A DNA stretch of 64,000 bases from Streptomyces griseus subsp. griseus (GTDB lineage Bacteria > Actinomycetota > Actinomycetes > Streptomycetales > Streptomycetaceae): assembly GCF_000720255.1 (NCBI RefSeq), contig NZ_JOJE01000027.1:1-64000 (forward strand). Reading direction: 5' to 3'. Positions 51,276 to 62,556 of the stretch are shown piece by piece (the stretch's first letter is position 1; every line of letters starts with the position of its first letter). The translations under genes and the position numbers were made by a program. The notes beneath the pieces are model-generated. The model was not told the origin of the DNA. It saw nothing but the letters and a program-made list of their open reading frames with translations, and made no database searches.

Positions 51276-51945
51276 TTTTCCAGCGCGCCCGCGTAGGTGC
51301 TCGTGTTGAACGTGCTGGGATCCTGGGAGCCGCTGAGGGTGCCGATCACGTACGTGTGGTTGTCGTGGATCTCGCCGGCGTCGTTCGTACCACCGTCGAA
51401 GACGACGAAAGCGGGGGCGGTCGAGCTTGCCGACTGCACCTGAGTGATGATCTGCCCACCGGTGGCGGTGGGCGCCGGACCCACGGTCGCGCCGTTCCTG
51501 GCGTACTTCGTCAGCGTCATTCCTTCCCGTTCGGCGACGAAGTTCATGAAGCTGCGCGCGTACTTGTGTCCGTAGACGATGCTGTCGCGAAGGCGTAGAC
51601 GGACTTGCCGGCGAGGCTTCCGTAGGCGGGGTTCTCGGGACGGGTCAGCCGGAAGTCGTCGATCGACTGCACGCCGTTCCGTAGCAGTTGCAGGCGACGA
51701 ACTTCGCCAGGTTCGTCCCCGTGATGCTCCCCGTGGCGGAAGCCATCACGATCGGCGCGGCCTCCTTGCTGGTGATCGTGTACTGGACCTTGTGGAGGGT
51801 GAAGTCCATGTGCAGATCGACCGTGTACCACTTGGTCCGGTCGAAACTGATCTTGGTCCAGGTGGGATTGAGCGAGTCCGGCGCGGAGGTGGAGTCCGAG
51901 TCGGGACCGGTCACGGCGTAGCGGAGCTCCGCCGCGGTACGTCTA
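51276..51945 (-). pseudogene. SGNH/GDSL esterase remnant with several frameshifts
   Basis: Three frames must be joined: 'WYTVDLHMDFTLHKVQYTIT' (beta-sandwich domain, about 51680-51940), 'GVQSIDDFRLTRPENPAYGS' (51590-51680) and 'NFVAEREGMTLTKYARNGAT' with 'APAFVVFDGGTNDAGEIHDN' (51276-51550). The catalytic 'GDS' block survives only if one missing base near 51585 is restored. 'FDGGTNDA' is block III of SGNH hydrolases. The 3' end is lost at the ricin-B scrap. Confidence 0.75.
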
Positions 51946-52710
51946 CCGGCCGGACAGTCCTCTCGAGGGAATCCCCCAAGCCGTATCTCCACCCGTTGAA
52001 GACCCTCCTCCGGTGCGCCCGTGGGCGTCTACCGGCCCTGGGACCACCGCTGGCACAAGGGCCTGCAGATGACCTGGTCGCATCTGTCCGGCGACAACTT
52101 CTGGGGCGGGCCCACCTTCGAACAGGGCGCGCCCGGTCATGGCTACGTCTGGCGCGGGAACCACGGCCGGCAAGTGCACCGCGCCTGGACTGGATCGCCT
52201 CGAGCGAGGAGGTGTGGATCGACGAGACCCGCACTCCGCGCTTCCACAGCGCCGACACCGACGACGGTGTCTGGGCGCTGGATTTCACCACCGCCCTGAC
52301 CAACGTCCACCACGAGCCCTTGGAGATGGGCAGTCCCACCACACACGGCCGCCCCGACGCCGGTTACACGGGGCTGTTCTGGCGCGTGCCCCGGGCCTGG
52401 ACCGGCGCGGACGTCATCGCCGACGGGGGTCACGAAGGAGACGCTGTCATGGGCACGCAGGGCGCCTGGGCGGCCATCACCGGCGAGCACGACCAGATCG
52501 ACGGCGGCGCCACGGTACTCGCCTACGCCGGCACCACCAGCGCCGCCTCCCCCCCTGACGTGGTTCGCCCGCAGCAGCGCCTTCGCCTGCCTCAACCCGT
52601 CGCCCGCCTTCCACAGCGAGATCAAGCTGGAACCCGGTGGGATTCTGTCCCTGAGTCACCGCTTCGTGTTCGTAGACCGCGTCGTGGGTCGCCGTGAACT
52701 CGAGCCCTTG
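51946..52710 (+). pseudogene. PmoA-like (DUF6807) protein, frameshifted remnant
   Basis: Frames must be changed twice: 'VGVYRPWDHRWHKGLQMTWS' (52018-52170), 'LDWIASSEEVWIDETRTPRF' to 'GYTGLFWRVPRAWTGADVIA' (about 52180-52545), and 'PLTWFARSSAFACLNPSPAF' (52552 onward). A block is deleted after 'WRGNHGR'. These motifs belong to the PmoA family found in sugar-acid/glycan catabolic clusters. The start is missing; it abuts the GDSL remnant head to head. Confidence 0.75.
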
Positions 52711-52726
52711 TGCGGGAGTTCGCGCT

Positions 52727-54399
<1,673 letters not shown>

Positions 54400-54668
54400 C
54401 ACCATGTCACATACAGCCGGCGGTGAGGGTTCGTCCAGGTGCTCGCGACGTACGCAGCGCACCCGCAGGCTGTCAGGAGCGGCATCGCCCCGCGGCGGCG
54501 TACGCGAATGCCGGAACTCCGCCCAGTCCGGCAGGCTCTCGACGCTTTCGCGCAGTGGAGCAGACAGTGGCCCAGGCTCCGGCCGGGACGGCGGTGGAGG
54601 GGTTCGTCGACGACCGCGGCGGCCTTGGCGCGGTCGGCGCGGAACAGCCGGGGCTGGGCGATGCCGGT
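54400..54668. other. Intergenic stretch
   Basis: About 270 bases between the GH43 remnant and the TetR stop (convergent). Nothing recognised. Confidence 0.4.
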
Positions 54669-55295
54669 TTACGCTGCCAACGCGCCCATCGCCCGGTCGA
54701 GCAGCACGGCCAGCGGGACAGTGCCTTCACAGGTCACCCACGCCGTGGAAGCCGCGTCCAGGCAGGCGAGCGCGGCGGCGGCCAGTGCGCTCGGCCTGGT
54801 GTCCTCGGCCCGGTCGGGGTCGGCCCCCAGCCGCCGGGCGACCTCCGGCACCAGCAGCTCCTGCCAGCTCAGTTGCTTCTCGTGGTGCTTGGCGCGCAGT
54901 GCCGGGGTCTCCTGGAGCATGCGCAGATAGCTGAGTGCCTGCGCGGGCGGCGCTGCCTCGTTGATCCGCGTCAGGACGTCGAACGCCCGGCGCAGCGACT
55001 CCCACGGCTGCTCGTCGTCGGGGCGGGCGGCGAGCTCCGCCGCGATCTGGCGGCCGGTCTCCTCCAGGCGCCCCAGAATGATGTCTTCCTTGGTGCCGAA
55101 ATACCGGAAGAGGCTGGCCCGCGACAGGCCCACCTCGGCGGCGATCTGGTCGACGGTGGTCCGGTCGAACCCCTGCTCGGTGAAGAGCCGGTGCGCCACC
55201 TCGACCACTTCCGCCTGAACCGTCGCACGCACGCGCTCGCGCAGGCCGGGCGGCTTACGTGCGGACGGGGCGGCGATATGGGCGGATTCTGACAC
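54669..55295 (-). CDS. TetR-family transcriptional regulator
   Basis: The protein is 208 aa from GTG 55295. Helix-turn-helix: 'VAHRLFTEQGFDRTTVDQIA' and 'AEVGLSRASLFRYFGTKEDI'. The C-terminal ligand domain is divergent, as usual. A perfect 11-3-11 palindrome lies 24-48 bases upstream and is surely its operator. An SDR gene scrap just beyond it suggests the original target was a divergent SDR. Confidence 0.92.
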   Translation of the reverse strand: MSESAHIAAPSARKPPGLRERVRATVQAEVVEVAHRLFTEQGFDRTTVDQIAAEVGLSRASLFRYFGTKEDIILGRLEETGRQIAAELAARPDDEQPWESLRRAFDVLTRINEAAPPAQALSYLRMLQETPALRAKHHEKQLSWQELLVPEVARRLGADPDRAEDTRPSALAAAALACLDAASTAWVTCEGTVPLAVLLDRAMGALAA

Positions 55296-55318
55296 GCATG
55301 AAGGGTACAGCAACGACT

Positions 55319-55343
55319 CACTCTGATACCGAGTATCAGAGTG
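55319..55343. promoter_or_regulatory. TetR operator, perfect 11-3-11 palindrome
   Basis: CACTCTGATAC (55319-55329), CGA, GTATCAGAGTG (55333-55343). The core GATAC-N3-GTATC recurs at 33583-33595. Confidence 0.82.
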
Positions 55344-55375
55344 TGGAACGGAGAACCCGGACGCCCCACTTCTTC

Positions 55376-55450
55376 ACAGCGGCGAGTTCTCGGCGTCCAC
55401 GACCTTCAGCAGGGCCGGGCCGGCGGCGGTCGGGTCGCCGTTGTGGACGT
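55376..55450 (-). pseudogene. SDR C-terminal scrap next to the TetR gene
   Basis: The sequence 'gttctcggcgtccacgacct' and its surroundings match 32828-32900 inside the SDR gene (there 'gttctcggcatccacgacct'). The minus strand reads 'AAGPALLKVVDAENSPL'. Only about 25 codons remain. Confidence 0.72.
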
Positions 55451-55545
55451 CGACCAGGGAGAAGGTGATTGCGGGCCGCTGCACCGGGCGCGTCAATGGA
55501 TGGCGCTCGGAGTGCCGGTGCAGCCGGACCGCCGAACTGATCTAC

Positions 55546-55788
55546 TCAGCCGCCGCTCTTACGCCTGAACGACCGCTGGTTCGCAGCCGGGCCGTGCGCC
55601 GCACGCACTTTCGACGCATCGGGGTTGGCGGCAACATCGGCGGCGTCCGCCTGCGCACCGCGCTTGCGCGCCAGCGCTTCGCGGAACTTGCGCTTGAGGT
55701 CGTAGTTGCCGTCGCTGTCCGGCGCCAGAGGGGACGTCTCCGGGGCGGCCGGCTCCGAACCTTCCGTGGATACGGGTTCTGCGGTCAT
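55546..55788 (-). CDS. DUF5302 family small protein
   Basis: The protein is 80 aa from ATG 55788, preceded by AGGAGG. 'NYDLKRKFREALARKRGAQA' and the C-terminus 'HGPAANQRSFRRKSGG' are the DUF5302 signature. A small, charged, probably disordered protein found throughout Streptomyces; function unknown. Confidence 0.86.
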   Translation of the reverse strand: MTAEPVSTEGSEPAAPETSPLAPDSDGNYDLKRKFREALARKRGAQADAADVAANPDASKVRAAHGPAANQRSFRRKSGG

Positions 55789-55821
55789 GGTGACCTCCTG
55801 GGTTCGGGGGTGGGCAAGCAC

Positions 55822-56336
55822 AGCTTGTCATGCCGGGCGCTGTACGGGGCGCCGACAACATCATCCTGCGCCATTCACTTCGTAGTCAGGCGCTCGGGAT
55901 GGCTTCCGGCCCGGCTGAGGGGTGTCATTGCGACGCACGAGGGCGGCCTTGCGGGCCTCGCCGACCTTCGGGACTTGCCGCCGGCGCCGCGAGAGGTGTC
56001 CTCGCTGCCGCCGAGGCCGCGGAAGGGAACGTTTGTGCCGGACCGGCGTCAACAACGCTCGTGATCAATACACCTGACGCGTGGGGTGCTGCTGCTCAGC
56101 GCCTCGTCTCGTACCTGGTCACGACCACGCCGCCGGGAAACGTCCGCGTCTCCACCAGGTTCAGGTTCATCCAGCTGTCCAGTGCGGTGAAGAACGGCGT
56201 ACCGGGCAAGCCGCCTGATCCCGACCTCGCCCTCGCCCTCGCCCTCGCCCTCGCCCTCGCCCTCGCCCTCGCGAATTAGCGTGGTGGCTTCAATCGAGTC
56301 GTTCTCTCAACGAACCGAGTCGTTCGGGCTTCTGTC
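55822..56336. other. Gene-poor stretch with hexanucleotide repeat
   Basis: The minus strand around 56090-56215 shows 'GLPGTPFFTALDSWMNLNLV', possibly a gene scrap, but no family was assigned. A ctcgcc tract at 56226-56272 is annotated separately. Confidence 0.4.
56226..56272. repeat. ctcgcc hexanucleotide tract, nearly eight copies
   Basis: Perfect head-to-tail ctcgcc units. Similar in kind to the tract in the cupin gene. Confidence 0.9.
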
Positions 56337-56765
56337 TCAGCGAACCGGGGCCGTGCGTGGAGGTTTCTGGTCCGGCGGGACCGTGTCGAGCCGGTCGAGT
56401 TCCTCCCGGCGCCCGACGACCGCAGGGCCGCAGCCTGGTGGCAGACCACCGACGACCAGAGCGACGGCTTCCTCGGCGGTGTCCGCCTCCCCGACGGTCT
56501 GGGAACGGGACGGCCCAGCGACGAGGTAGCGCCCACCAGGAAGATGCATGACGAACGGAACATCCCAGGACCAGTCACCGGTGCACCTGTCCTGGTGGCT
56601 GCTTGAGGGATGGAGCCGCCGGAGAAGCGGCTCAGCATACGCGGCTCGCACCAGCCTGATGTCCATGTCCTCGCGATGGAGCAGCCGCTGCCACGCCGCC
56701 TCCACGACATCACCCTGACCAGGCTCGGCGTCATCGGAAGCACTCGGCGCATCCATCGATTCCAT
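56337..56765 (-). CDS. DUF6193-like protein
   Basis: The protein is 142 aa from ATG 56765. 'DVVEAAWQRLLHREDMDIRL' followed by 'VRAAYAEPLLRRLHPSSSHQ' and, at the end, 'EADTAEEAVALVVGGLPPGC' matches a Streptomyces family often labelled DUF6193 natural-product biosynthesis protein. Its activity is unknown. No biosynthetic cluster is seen around it. Confidence 0.7.
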   Translation of the reverse strand: MESMDAPSASDDAEPGQGDVVEAAWQRLLHREDMDIRLVRAAYAEPLLRRLHPSSSHQDRCTGDWSWDVPFVMHLPGGRYLVAGPSRSQTVGEADTAEEAVALVVGGLPPGCGPAVVGRREELDRLDTVPPDQKPPRTAPVR

Positions 56766-57482
56766 GCGCCCATTCTGCCGCCCCGTGCGCCAACAGAGCT
56801 TTACCCCCGCGAGGAGGGCCCGCCGCCGAGCGGGTCCCGGGGAGCCTTGGCGCGGAGGTGATCCGCTCAGCTCCGCCTCGCCCGAGCGCTCCTTGGTGAC
56901 GGTTGCCGCGATGCCGGCCCCGGCCATCATTCGGCTCGCCTCGCGGCGCTGGCGCCGGCACGAGCGTGACCACGCTGCCGGTAGCTCGACGTGGGTCCGT
57001 GTGCGCTGCGGCTGGGACCTGCCGCTGTGCGGGGCCCCGGCGTGCACCCCGCTGGCCCGAAGATGCCGGGTGAGCCGGTCGACGGCGTGCTTGGTGTCGT
57101 CCTCCCGCCGACGCCCGATCGCAAAACGGAGGAGCCGAGGAAAAGAGCGCGAACACACGAGGCGCCGGTGACAAAAGTGCAGGGTTGCGCTTGATTGTCC
57201 GGTTGTCGGGAACTCGCCCTTCGCATGGGTCGCCGTGCCAGGCGGGCGGCCGAGAACGGAGAGGGAGCAGCCGTGGCCTTGTGGGCAGACCGGCAGACCG
57301 GCTCGTCGGCGAGACGCTGGTCGCCGGGGCTCACGGCGGCTGGGGCGGAACCCCCGTGGCGCGTGAGAGCCATCGGCTGTCCCGGCGGTACGGCGCGCGG
57401 GGCCGGGCGGGCCCCGCGCGCTCAGGCGCCGCCGTCCCACGCCGGTGTGGGTGCCACCTGTGATCGAGGAGAGTTGTTCGCC
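56766..57482. other. Gene-poor stretch containing helicase scrap
   Basis: About 700 bases. Apart from the helicase fragment near 56975-57110, no gene is supported. It precedes the peptide/asnB cluster and holds its promoter at the right end. Confidence 0.45.
56975..57110 (-). pseudogene. DEAD-box RNA helicase fragment
   Basis: The minus strand reads 'TKHAVDRLTRHLRASGVHAG' and 'APHSGRSQPQRTRTHVEL'. This is the helicase-C segment of actinobacterial DEAD-box helicases (H-A-x-D-R-L ... H-G-x-x-S-Q-x-x-R-T). Flanking helicase sequence is absent. Confidence 0.65.
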
Positions 57483-57587
57483 ATGCCCAGCAGCACTGCC
57501 ATCCCGAACCGCACCGTCTCGTGGTCGCTGCCCGCTCCCCCGTCTTCCGGCCGGGCCGACAGTCCCCCACGAGGGGGCGTGGCCTGA
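57483..57587 (+). CDS. Small peptide (34 aa) coupled to asnB-like gene
   Basis: ATG 57483 is preceded by GAGGAG (57465-57470). The peptide begins 'MPSSTAIPNRTVSWSLPAPP' and ends 'GRADSPPRGGVA'. Its TGA (57585-57587) shares a base with the ATG of the amidotransferase gene at 57587 (TGATG), which implies translational coupling. No cysteine is present. It could be a regulatory leader, a substrate peptide of the downstream enzymes, or a remnant of a longer gene. Confidence 0.55.
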   Translation: MPSSTAIPNRTVSWSLPAPPSSGRADSPPRGGVA

Positions 57588-59371
57588 TGTGCGGTCTCAG
57601 CGGAGAGATCCGGTTCGACGGCGGGCGACCGGACCTGGCGGCCGTGGAGCGCATGACCGACCGGCTCGCCGCCCGGGGACCGGACGGCAGGGGACTGTGG
57701 TCGCAGGGCGCCGTCGCGCTGGGGCACCGTCGGCTGAAGATCATTGACCTGTCCGACTACGGTGCCCAGCCGATGGCCGACCCCGCGGGGCGGATCGCCG
57801 GTGTCTTCAACGGCTGTGTCTACAACTACCAGGAGCTGCGTGAGGAGTTGCGCGGCCTCGGGCACCACTTCTTCTCGGGGTCCGACACCGAGGTGGTGCT
57901 CAAGGCGTACCAGCAGTGGGGAACCGCCTGCGTCGACCGCCTCTACGGCATGTTCGCCTTCGCCATCGTCGAACAGGCCACCGGGCGACTGGTCCTCGCC
58001 CGCGACCGGCTGGGTGTCAAGCCGCTGTACCTGGCTCAGGGACCGGGACGGCTCCGTTTCGCCTCCTCGCTGCCGGCGCTTCTCGCGGGCGGCGGCGTCG
58101 ACACTTCGCTCGACCCGATCGCCCTGCACCAGTACATGAGCTGGCACGCCGCCGTCGCCGCGCCGCACACCGTCCTCGCGGGAGTACGCAAGCTGCCCGC
58201 GGCCACCGTGCGGGTGGTGGAGCCGGACGGCCGCCACCGCGACATCCGCTACTGGCAGCCGTCCTACACCCGCCGCCCCGAGTACGCACACCTGGACTCG
58301 GAAGACTGGCGGGACGCGGTGCTCGACGCGCTGCGCACGGCCGTACGCCGACGCATGGTCGCCGACGTACCCGTCGGTGTGCTCCTGTCGGGCGGCCTCG
58401 ACTCCAGCCTGATCGTGGCGCTGCTGGCCGAGGAGGGGCAGCCCGATCTCACGACGTTCAGCGTGGGGTTCGAGTCCGAAGGCGGCGAGGAGGGCGACGA
58501 GTTCCGTTACTCCGACCTGGTCGCCGGGCACTTCGGTACGGACCACCACCAGCTCCTGGTGCCGTCGGACCGGGTGGCGACGGCTCTGGACGCCGCGATC
58601 GAGGCGATGAGCGAGCCGATGATCAGCCACGACGTGGTGGCCTTCCACCTGCTGTCCGAGCAGGTCGCGAAGGAGGTGAAGGTGGTCCAGAGCGGTCAGG
58701 GCGCCGACGAGGTCTTCGCCGGCTACCACTGGTACCCGGACCTGGCCGCCGTGCCGAGAGAGCGGGAACCGGAGACGTATGCCCGGACGTACTTCGACCG
58801 GCCGCACGCCGACCTCAAGGGGATCCTCCAGCCGCATGTGCTGCCCGATCACGACGTGTCCGGCCGCTTCGTACGGGAGCACATGGCGCACCCCGGCGCC
58901 GAGACCGCCCTGGATGCGGCGCTGCGGCTCGACACCCATGTGATGCTCGTCGACGATCCGGTCAAGCGCGTCGACAACATGACCATGGACTGGGGGCTGG
59001 AGGCCCGCGTCCCGTTCCTCGACCATGAACTCGTGGAACTCGCCGCCGCCTGCCCACCGGACCTGAAACTGGCCGACGGCGGCAAGGGGATCCTCAAGGC
59101 CGTGGGCCGCGGGGTACTGCCCCCGGAGGTCGTCGACCGGCCCAAGGGGTACTTCCCCGTACCGGCCGTCAAGCACATGGCGGGCCCCGTGCTGGGGCGG
59201 GTCCGCGAGGCTCTGTCGGCTCCCGAGGCCAGGTCCCGGGGCGTCTTCCAGGACGCGTACGTGGCCGGACTTCTGTCGGCGCCCGACGATCACCGCACCA
59301 AGCGGGGGGCGAACGCACTGTGGCAGGTAGCTCTGCTGGAGATATGGCTGCAAACGCACGGGATCAGCTGA
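57587..59371 (+). CDS. AsnB-type glutamine-dependent amidotransferase (N-acetylglutaminylglutamine amidotransferase-like)
   Basis: The protein is 594 aa. The mature N-terminus is 'MCGLSGEIRFDGGRPDLAAV' with the catalytic Cys2 of class-II glutaminases, then 'MTDRLAARGPDGRGLWSQGA'. The synthetase domain has the PPi loop 'VLLSGGLDSSLIVALL' (about residue 270) and 'YFPVPAVKHMAGPV'. The extended 'GHRRLKIIDLSDYGAQPMAD' and overall pattern resemble N-acetylglutaminylglutamine amidotransferases, which make an osmoprotective dipeptide amide. The partner synthetase (ngg) is not seen upstream. Overlaps the S9 peptidase gene. Confidence 0.85.
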   Translation: MCGLSGEIRFDGGRPDLAAVERMTDRLAARGPDGRGLWSQGAVALGHRRLKIIDLSDYGAQPMADPAGRIAGVFNGCVYNYQELREELRGLGHHFFSGSDTEVVLKAYQQWGTACVDRLYGMFAFAIVEQATGRLVLARDRLGVKPLYLAQGPGRLRFASSLPALLAGGGVDTSLDPIALHQYMSWHAAVAAPHTVLAGVRKLPAATVRVVEPDGRHRDIRYWQPSYTRRPEYAHLDSEDWRDAVLDALRTAVRRRMVADVPVGVLLSGGLDSSLIVALLAEEGQPDLTTFSVGFESEGGEEGDEFRYSDLVAGHFGTDHHQLLVPSDRVATALDAAIEAMSEPMISHDVVAFHLLSEQVAKEVKVVQSGQGADEVFAGYHWYPDLAAVPREREPETYARTYFDRPHADLKGILQPHVLPDHDVSGRFVREHMAHPGAETALDAALRLDTHVMLVDDPVKRVDNMTMDWGLEARVPFLDHELVELAAACPPDLKLADGGKGILKAVGRGVLPPEVVDRPKGYFPVPAVKHMAGPVLGRVREALSAPEARSRGVFQDAYVAGLLSAPDDHRTKRGANALWQVALLEIWLQTHGIS

Positions 59372-61842
59372 CCGGTGCGGGGGAGGCGCGCGCTCCCCGC
59401 CCGGCGACGGTGGCCCCGCCCCACCCACTGGCGACTTCCCCCGCCGAGGAAGACGTCGCCGACGGGATGCCTCGGGGGGCCGCGACGCACGACACCGCCG
59501 CGGAGCACGGCACCACCGCGTCCACCGTGACGGCCGGTGGCCGGGCCGGGGCCGGCACCGCCCGGACGCCCGCCTCCACGGCTCCGATGCCGGTGCCACT
59601 GCCCGACACCGCCGGGGCGCGGGACACCCCGCAACCGCTGACGGCCCACGGCTGCTGGTATCCGTCGGTGGACCCGAGCGGCAGGTATGTCGCGTTCATC
59701 TGCGACCGCGGCGGCGTGCCGCAGCTGTGGACCGGTCCGGTCGACGGACCCGAGGTCCATCTGCTCGACTCCGATCCGCACCCGGTCAAGGAGGTGGCCT
59801 GGTCGCCGGACGGCCGCTGGATCGCCTACACGACCGCCCCGGGAGGCGGCGAGCACACCCGGGTGCTGTGCGTACGACCCGACGGGACCGGGCGACACGT
59901 CCTCGCCGGTGCCGAGCCCGGGAGCTCCGCCCATCTGGGCTGTTGGCAGCACGACGGCTCGGCCGTCGCCGTCACCGTCGCCGAACCGGTTCTCATACCG
60001 GGCGGGGCGGACACGGAAGAAGAGCCCGCCCCAGCCGAGCCGGGCCTCGCCGACCCGCACACATACACCGTCGCCCGTCCTGCGGGCTGGGCCGCCCGGG
60101 ACGGCCGAGCCGTGCTGCTGGGCGGCCCGCACTACGGCGACGCCAGTCCCACGGCCCGCCTTCCGGAAGAAGGAGGCGGTGGGACCTCTCAGGCTCCGCC
60201 GCGGCGGGAGATGTTCACGCCCGTTCCCTCACGGCCCCTGGACGGCGCGCCGACCCGTGGCGAGCGGGTTCCCGACGCGGGGTTTCCCGGCTCGGAGACC
60301 CAAGGTTCGGAGGCCCGCGGCTCGGAGGCCCTCGACACGCACGAGGGGGAAGGCGGCGAGGTTGCCTCGGACGGGGCGGCCGGCGGAGGTCTGGCCGCCT
60401 ACCTCGTCGACCCCCTGGGCGTGACGGCACCCGTTCTGCTGGCGGTCGAAAGGGGCGCCGCCACGCTGCGTGTGTGCGACATCAGGCGCGACGGGCGGCT
60501 GGTGCTGGTGCGCCGGGGGCCACGCGGCCGTCGCGAAGCCCTCGTCGTACGCACCGCCGACCTGCGGACCACCTTCGCACTGCCGGTCGCCGACGGTGAC
60601 CCGTGGATCGGGCGCTTCTCCCTCGACGGCACGACGCTGTGGCTGCGCAGTGACGCCGCACGCGAGTTCGCCGCGCTGTTCGCCGTCCGGCTGGATCCGG
60701 GAGGAACGCGGCTGGGGGTGACCGTCGCCGCGCAGCGCGAGGACTGCGGACTGGAGCTGCTGTCGTTCGGCCGCGACGGGCACACCGCCGCCCTCGCCTG
60801 GAACGTGCGCGGGGCCAGTGAGTTGGAGGTCACCGACATCACGGCGGCGTCCGCCGGGGGCACCCCGGCCGGTCCGCGGCGGGCGGTGCCGCTCCCGCAC
60901 GAAGTGGTGACGCGCATCGCTCGGGCCGACAGCCGGACCGGACTGGTGCTGGCACTGTCCGGGTCGCAGCGCCGCCCCGGTCTGTGGTGGCAGTCCGAGG
61001 GCCCCGCGCTGCGCACCGAGTGGTCGTCCCGGGACGAGGACGCCGTCCCTCCGGGCCGCCCGCCCGTGCGTCCGGTGCCACTGCGGCTGACGGCACGCGA
61101 CGGACTGCCGCTGAGCGGCTGGTACTACCGGGCGCCGGGCCGGGGCCCGGGAGAACCGGCGCCCTGCGTGGTCCATCTGCACGGCGGGCCGGAGGAGCAG
61201 GAACGGCCCGTGTTCAACCCCCTGTACCACAAACTGCTGGGCCGGGGCGTGGACGTCTTCGCTCCGGACGTGCGCGGCTCCTCGGGGCACGGGCGGTCGT
61301 TCGTCGACGCCGACCTCGGCACGGGCCGGTTCGCCGCGATCACGGACGTCGCCGACTGCGCGGCCCACGTCGTGGCGTCCGGTCTGGCGGATCCGACGCG
61401 GCTGGCCGTCATGGGCCGCTCGTACGGCGGTTACCTGGTGATGGCTTCCCTCGTGTGGCACCCGGACCTCTTCCGCACCGGCGTCGCGGCCTGCGGCATG
61501 TCTGATTTCGCGACCTTCTACGCGGGCACCGAGCCGTGGATCGCGGAGTCGGCCGCGCACAAGTACGGCCACCCGGAACACGACCGTGAGCTGCTGCACG
61601 CGCTGTCCCCGATGACCGGCATCGACGCGCTGCGCGTGCCGTTCCTCGCCGTGCACGGTGAGCACGACACCAATGTGCCGCCCGGGGAGTCGGAGCAGTT
61701 CGTACGGGCGGCCCGCGAGCGCGGTCTGGAGGCCGACCTGCTGATGCTGCGCGACGAGGGCCACGACTTCCTGCGCGCGGACAACCGGAGGATCTTCCGC
61801 CGGGCCGCCGCCGACTGGATCGAGCGTCACCTCGTCGGGTGA
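59344..61842 (+). CDS. S9 (prolyl-oligopeptidase family) serine peptidase
   Basis: The protein is 832 aa if it starts at ATG 59344. An N-terminal low-complexity segment (about 95 residues) precedes the beta-propeller ('YVAFICDRGGVPQLWTGPVD', 'EVAWSPDGRWIAYTT'). The catalytic alpha/beta-hydrolase domain has Ser in 'GRSYGG' (about 693), Asp in 'VHGEHDTNVPP' (about 775) and His in 'DEGHDF' (about 807). A variable Gly/Ser/Glu-rich insert lies near residue 290-350. It begins inside the asnB-like gene. Likely hydrolyses small peptides in the same pathway. Confidence 0.88.
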   Translation: MAANARDQLTGAGEARAPRPATVAPPHPLATSPAEEDVADGMPRGAATHDTAAEHGTTASTVTAGGRAGAGTARTPASTAPMPVPLPDTAGARDTPQPLTAHGCWYPSVDPSGRYVAFICDRGGVPQLWTGPVDGPEVHLLDSDPHPVKEVAWSPDGRWIAYTTAPGGGEHTRVLCVRPDGTGRHVLAGAEPGSSAHLGCWQHDGSAVAVTVAEPVLIPGGADTEEEPAPAEPGLADPHTYTVARPAGWAARDGRAVLLGGPHYGDASPTARLPEEGGGGTSQAPPRREMFTPVPSRPLDGAPTRGERVPDAGFPGSETQGSEARGSEALDTHEGEGGEVASDGAAGGGLAAYLVDPLGVTAPVLLAVERGAATLRVCDIRRDGRLVLVRRGPRGRREALVVRTADLRTTFALPVADGDPWIGRFSLDGTTLWLRSDAAREFAALFAVRLDPGGTRLGVTVAAQREDCGLELLSFGRDGHTAALAWNVRGASELEVTDITAASAGGTPAGPRRAVPLPHEVVTRIARADSRTGLVLALSGSQRRPGLWWQSEGPALRTEWSSRDEDAVPPGRPPVRPVPLRLTARDGLPLSGWYYRAPGRGPGEPAPCVVHLHGGPEEQERPVFNPLYHKLLGRGVDVFAPDVRGSSGHGRSFVDADLGTGRFAAITDVADCAAHVVASGLADPTRLAVMGRSYGGYLVMASLVWHPDLFRTGVAACGMSDFATFYAGTEPWIAESAAHKYGHPEHDRELLHALSPMTGIDALRVPFLAVHGEHDTNVPPGESEQFVRAARERGLEADLLMLRDEGHDFLRADNRRIFRRAAADWIERHLVG

Positions 61843-62556
61843 GACCGGGCGCGAGGCAGCGGTCCGGCGCGGCCGGTCGTCGGCAGCCCCTCGTGCCGAC
61901 GACCGATGTCGCCGTCGGCCCATGGCGCATGAGGCGTCCGGCGCCTTCGTCAGACGCCTCATGCGGGTCCGCGGCCTCGCTCCGGGTGAGCTTGCCGGGT
62001 TTTGCGGGGGCAGGCTCCCGAAGCGCGGCCGCGCACGCCACGTCGCCGACCGGTCCTCGCCCGGCCTGCGCACCACCCTGAGCAGGCCGTCCCGGGCGTC
62101 CGGCACCTCGAGGGACAGGGTGTGGAACCCCGCTTGGTGCCCGCACGGCCGGGCACGCCGAGGCCGCCCGCCCCACGGGCGGAACAAGTGCGGCTGCGCG
62201 TCGGCCATCCGGCCGCCTGACCGCGGACAGCGCACGTCATGGCACGCGCCCAAGCAGTACGCCGTCGCCGCGTCCGGGCAGTGGACCGACACGGAGGAGC
62301 GCCGCCGTCGACTGCCCGCCGGTGAGGTCCCAGAGCCAGGCCCCGGCGGTCTCCAGCTCCCGTTGGTCTCAAGACAGCTCACGCACACAGGCTGTCGGCG
62401 TCCCTCCTGATCAGCTCACCCGGGCGGATGGATCAATCGGTCATTCAGCTCAACAACCGCGGAACCCGGGCGGCGTCGCTCGACCGGGAGGACTAGGTTC
62501 CGCTGGGTTGGTTGCGCACAGCGCGCACTCGTGCACTGTTGCCGAGCGAGGGACTG
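61843..62556. other. Gene-poor stretch before ctaD
   Basis: About 710 bases. Minus-strand sequence such as 'AGFHTLSLEVPDARDGLLRV' might be a gene scrap, but no family was recognised. The promoter of ctaD should lie at its right end. Confidence 0.4.

Noticed and set aside
57587..59371. Lasso-peptide cyclase reading of the AsnB-like gene
   Set aside because: The glutaminase Cys2 and full class-II domain are present, and no lasso leader peptidase or recognition protein is adjacent. The amidotransferase reading is stronger, though the small peptide keeps the question open.
57422..59599. 725-aa minus-strand open frame opposite the AsnB-like gene
   Set aside because: A typical antisense frame in GC-rich DNA; the plus strand has clear AsnB motifs throughout.
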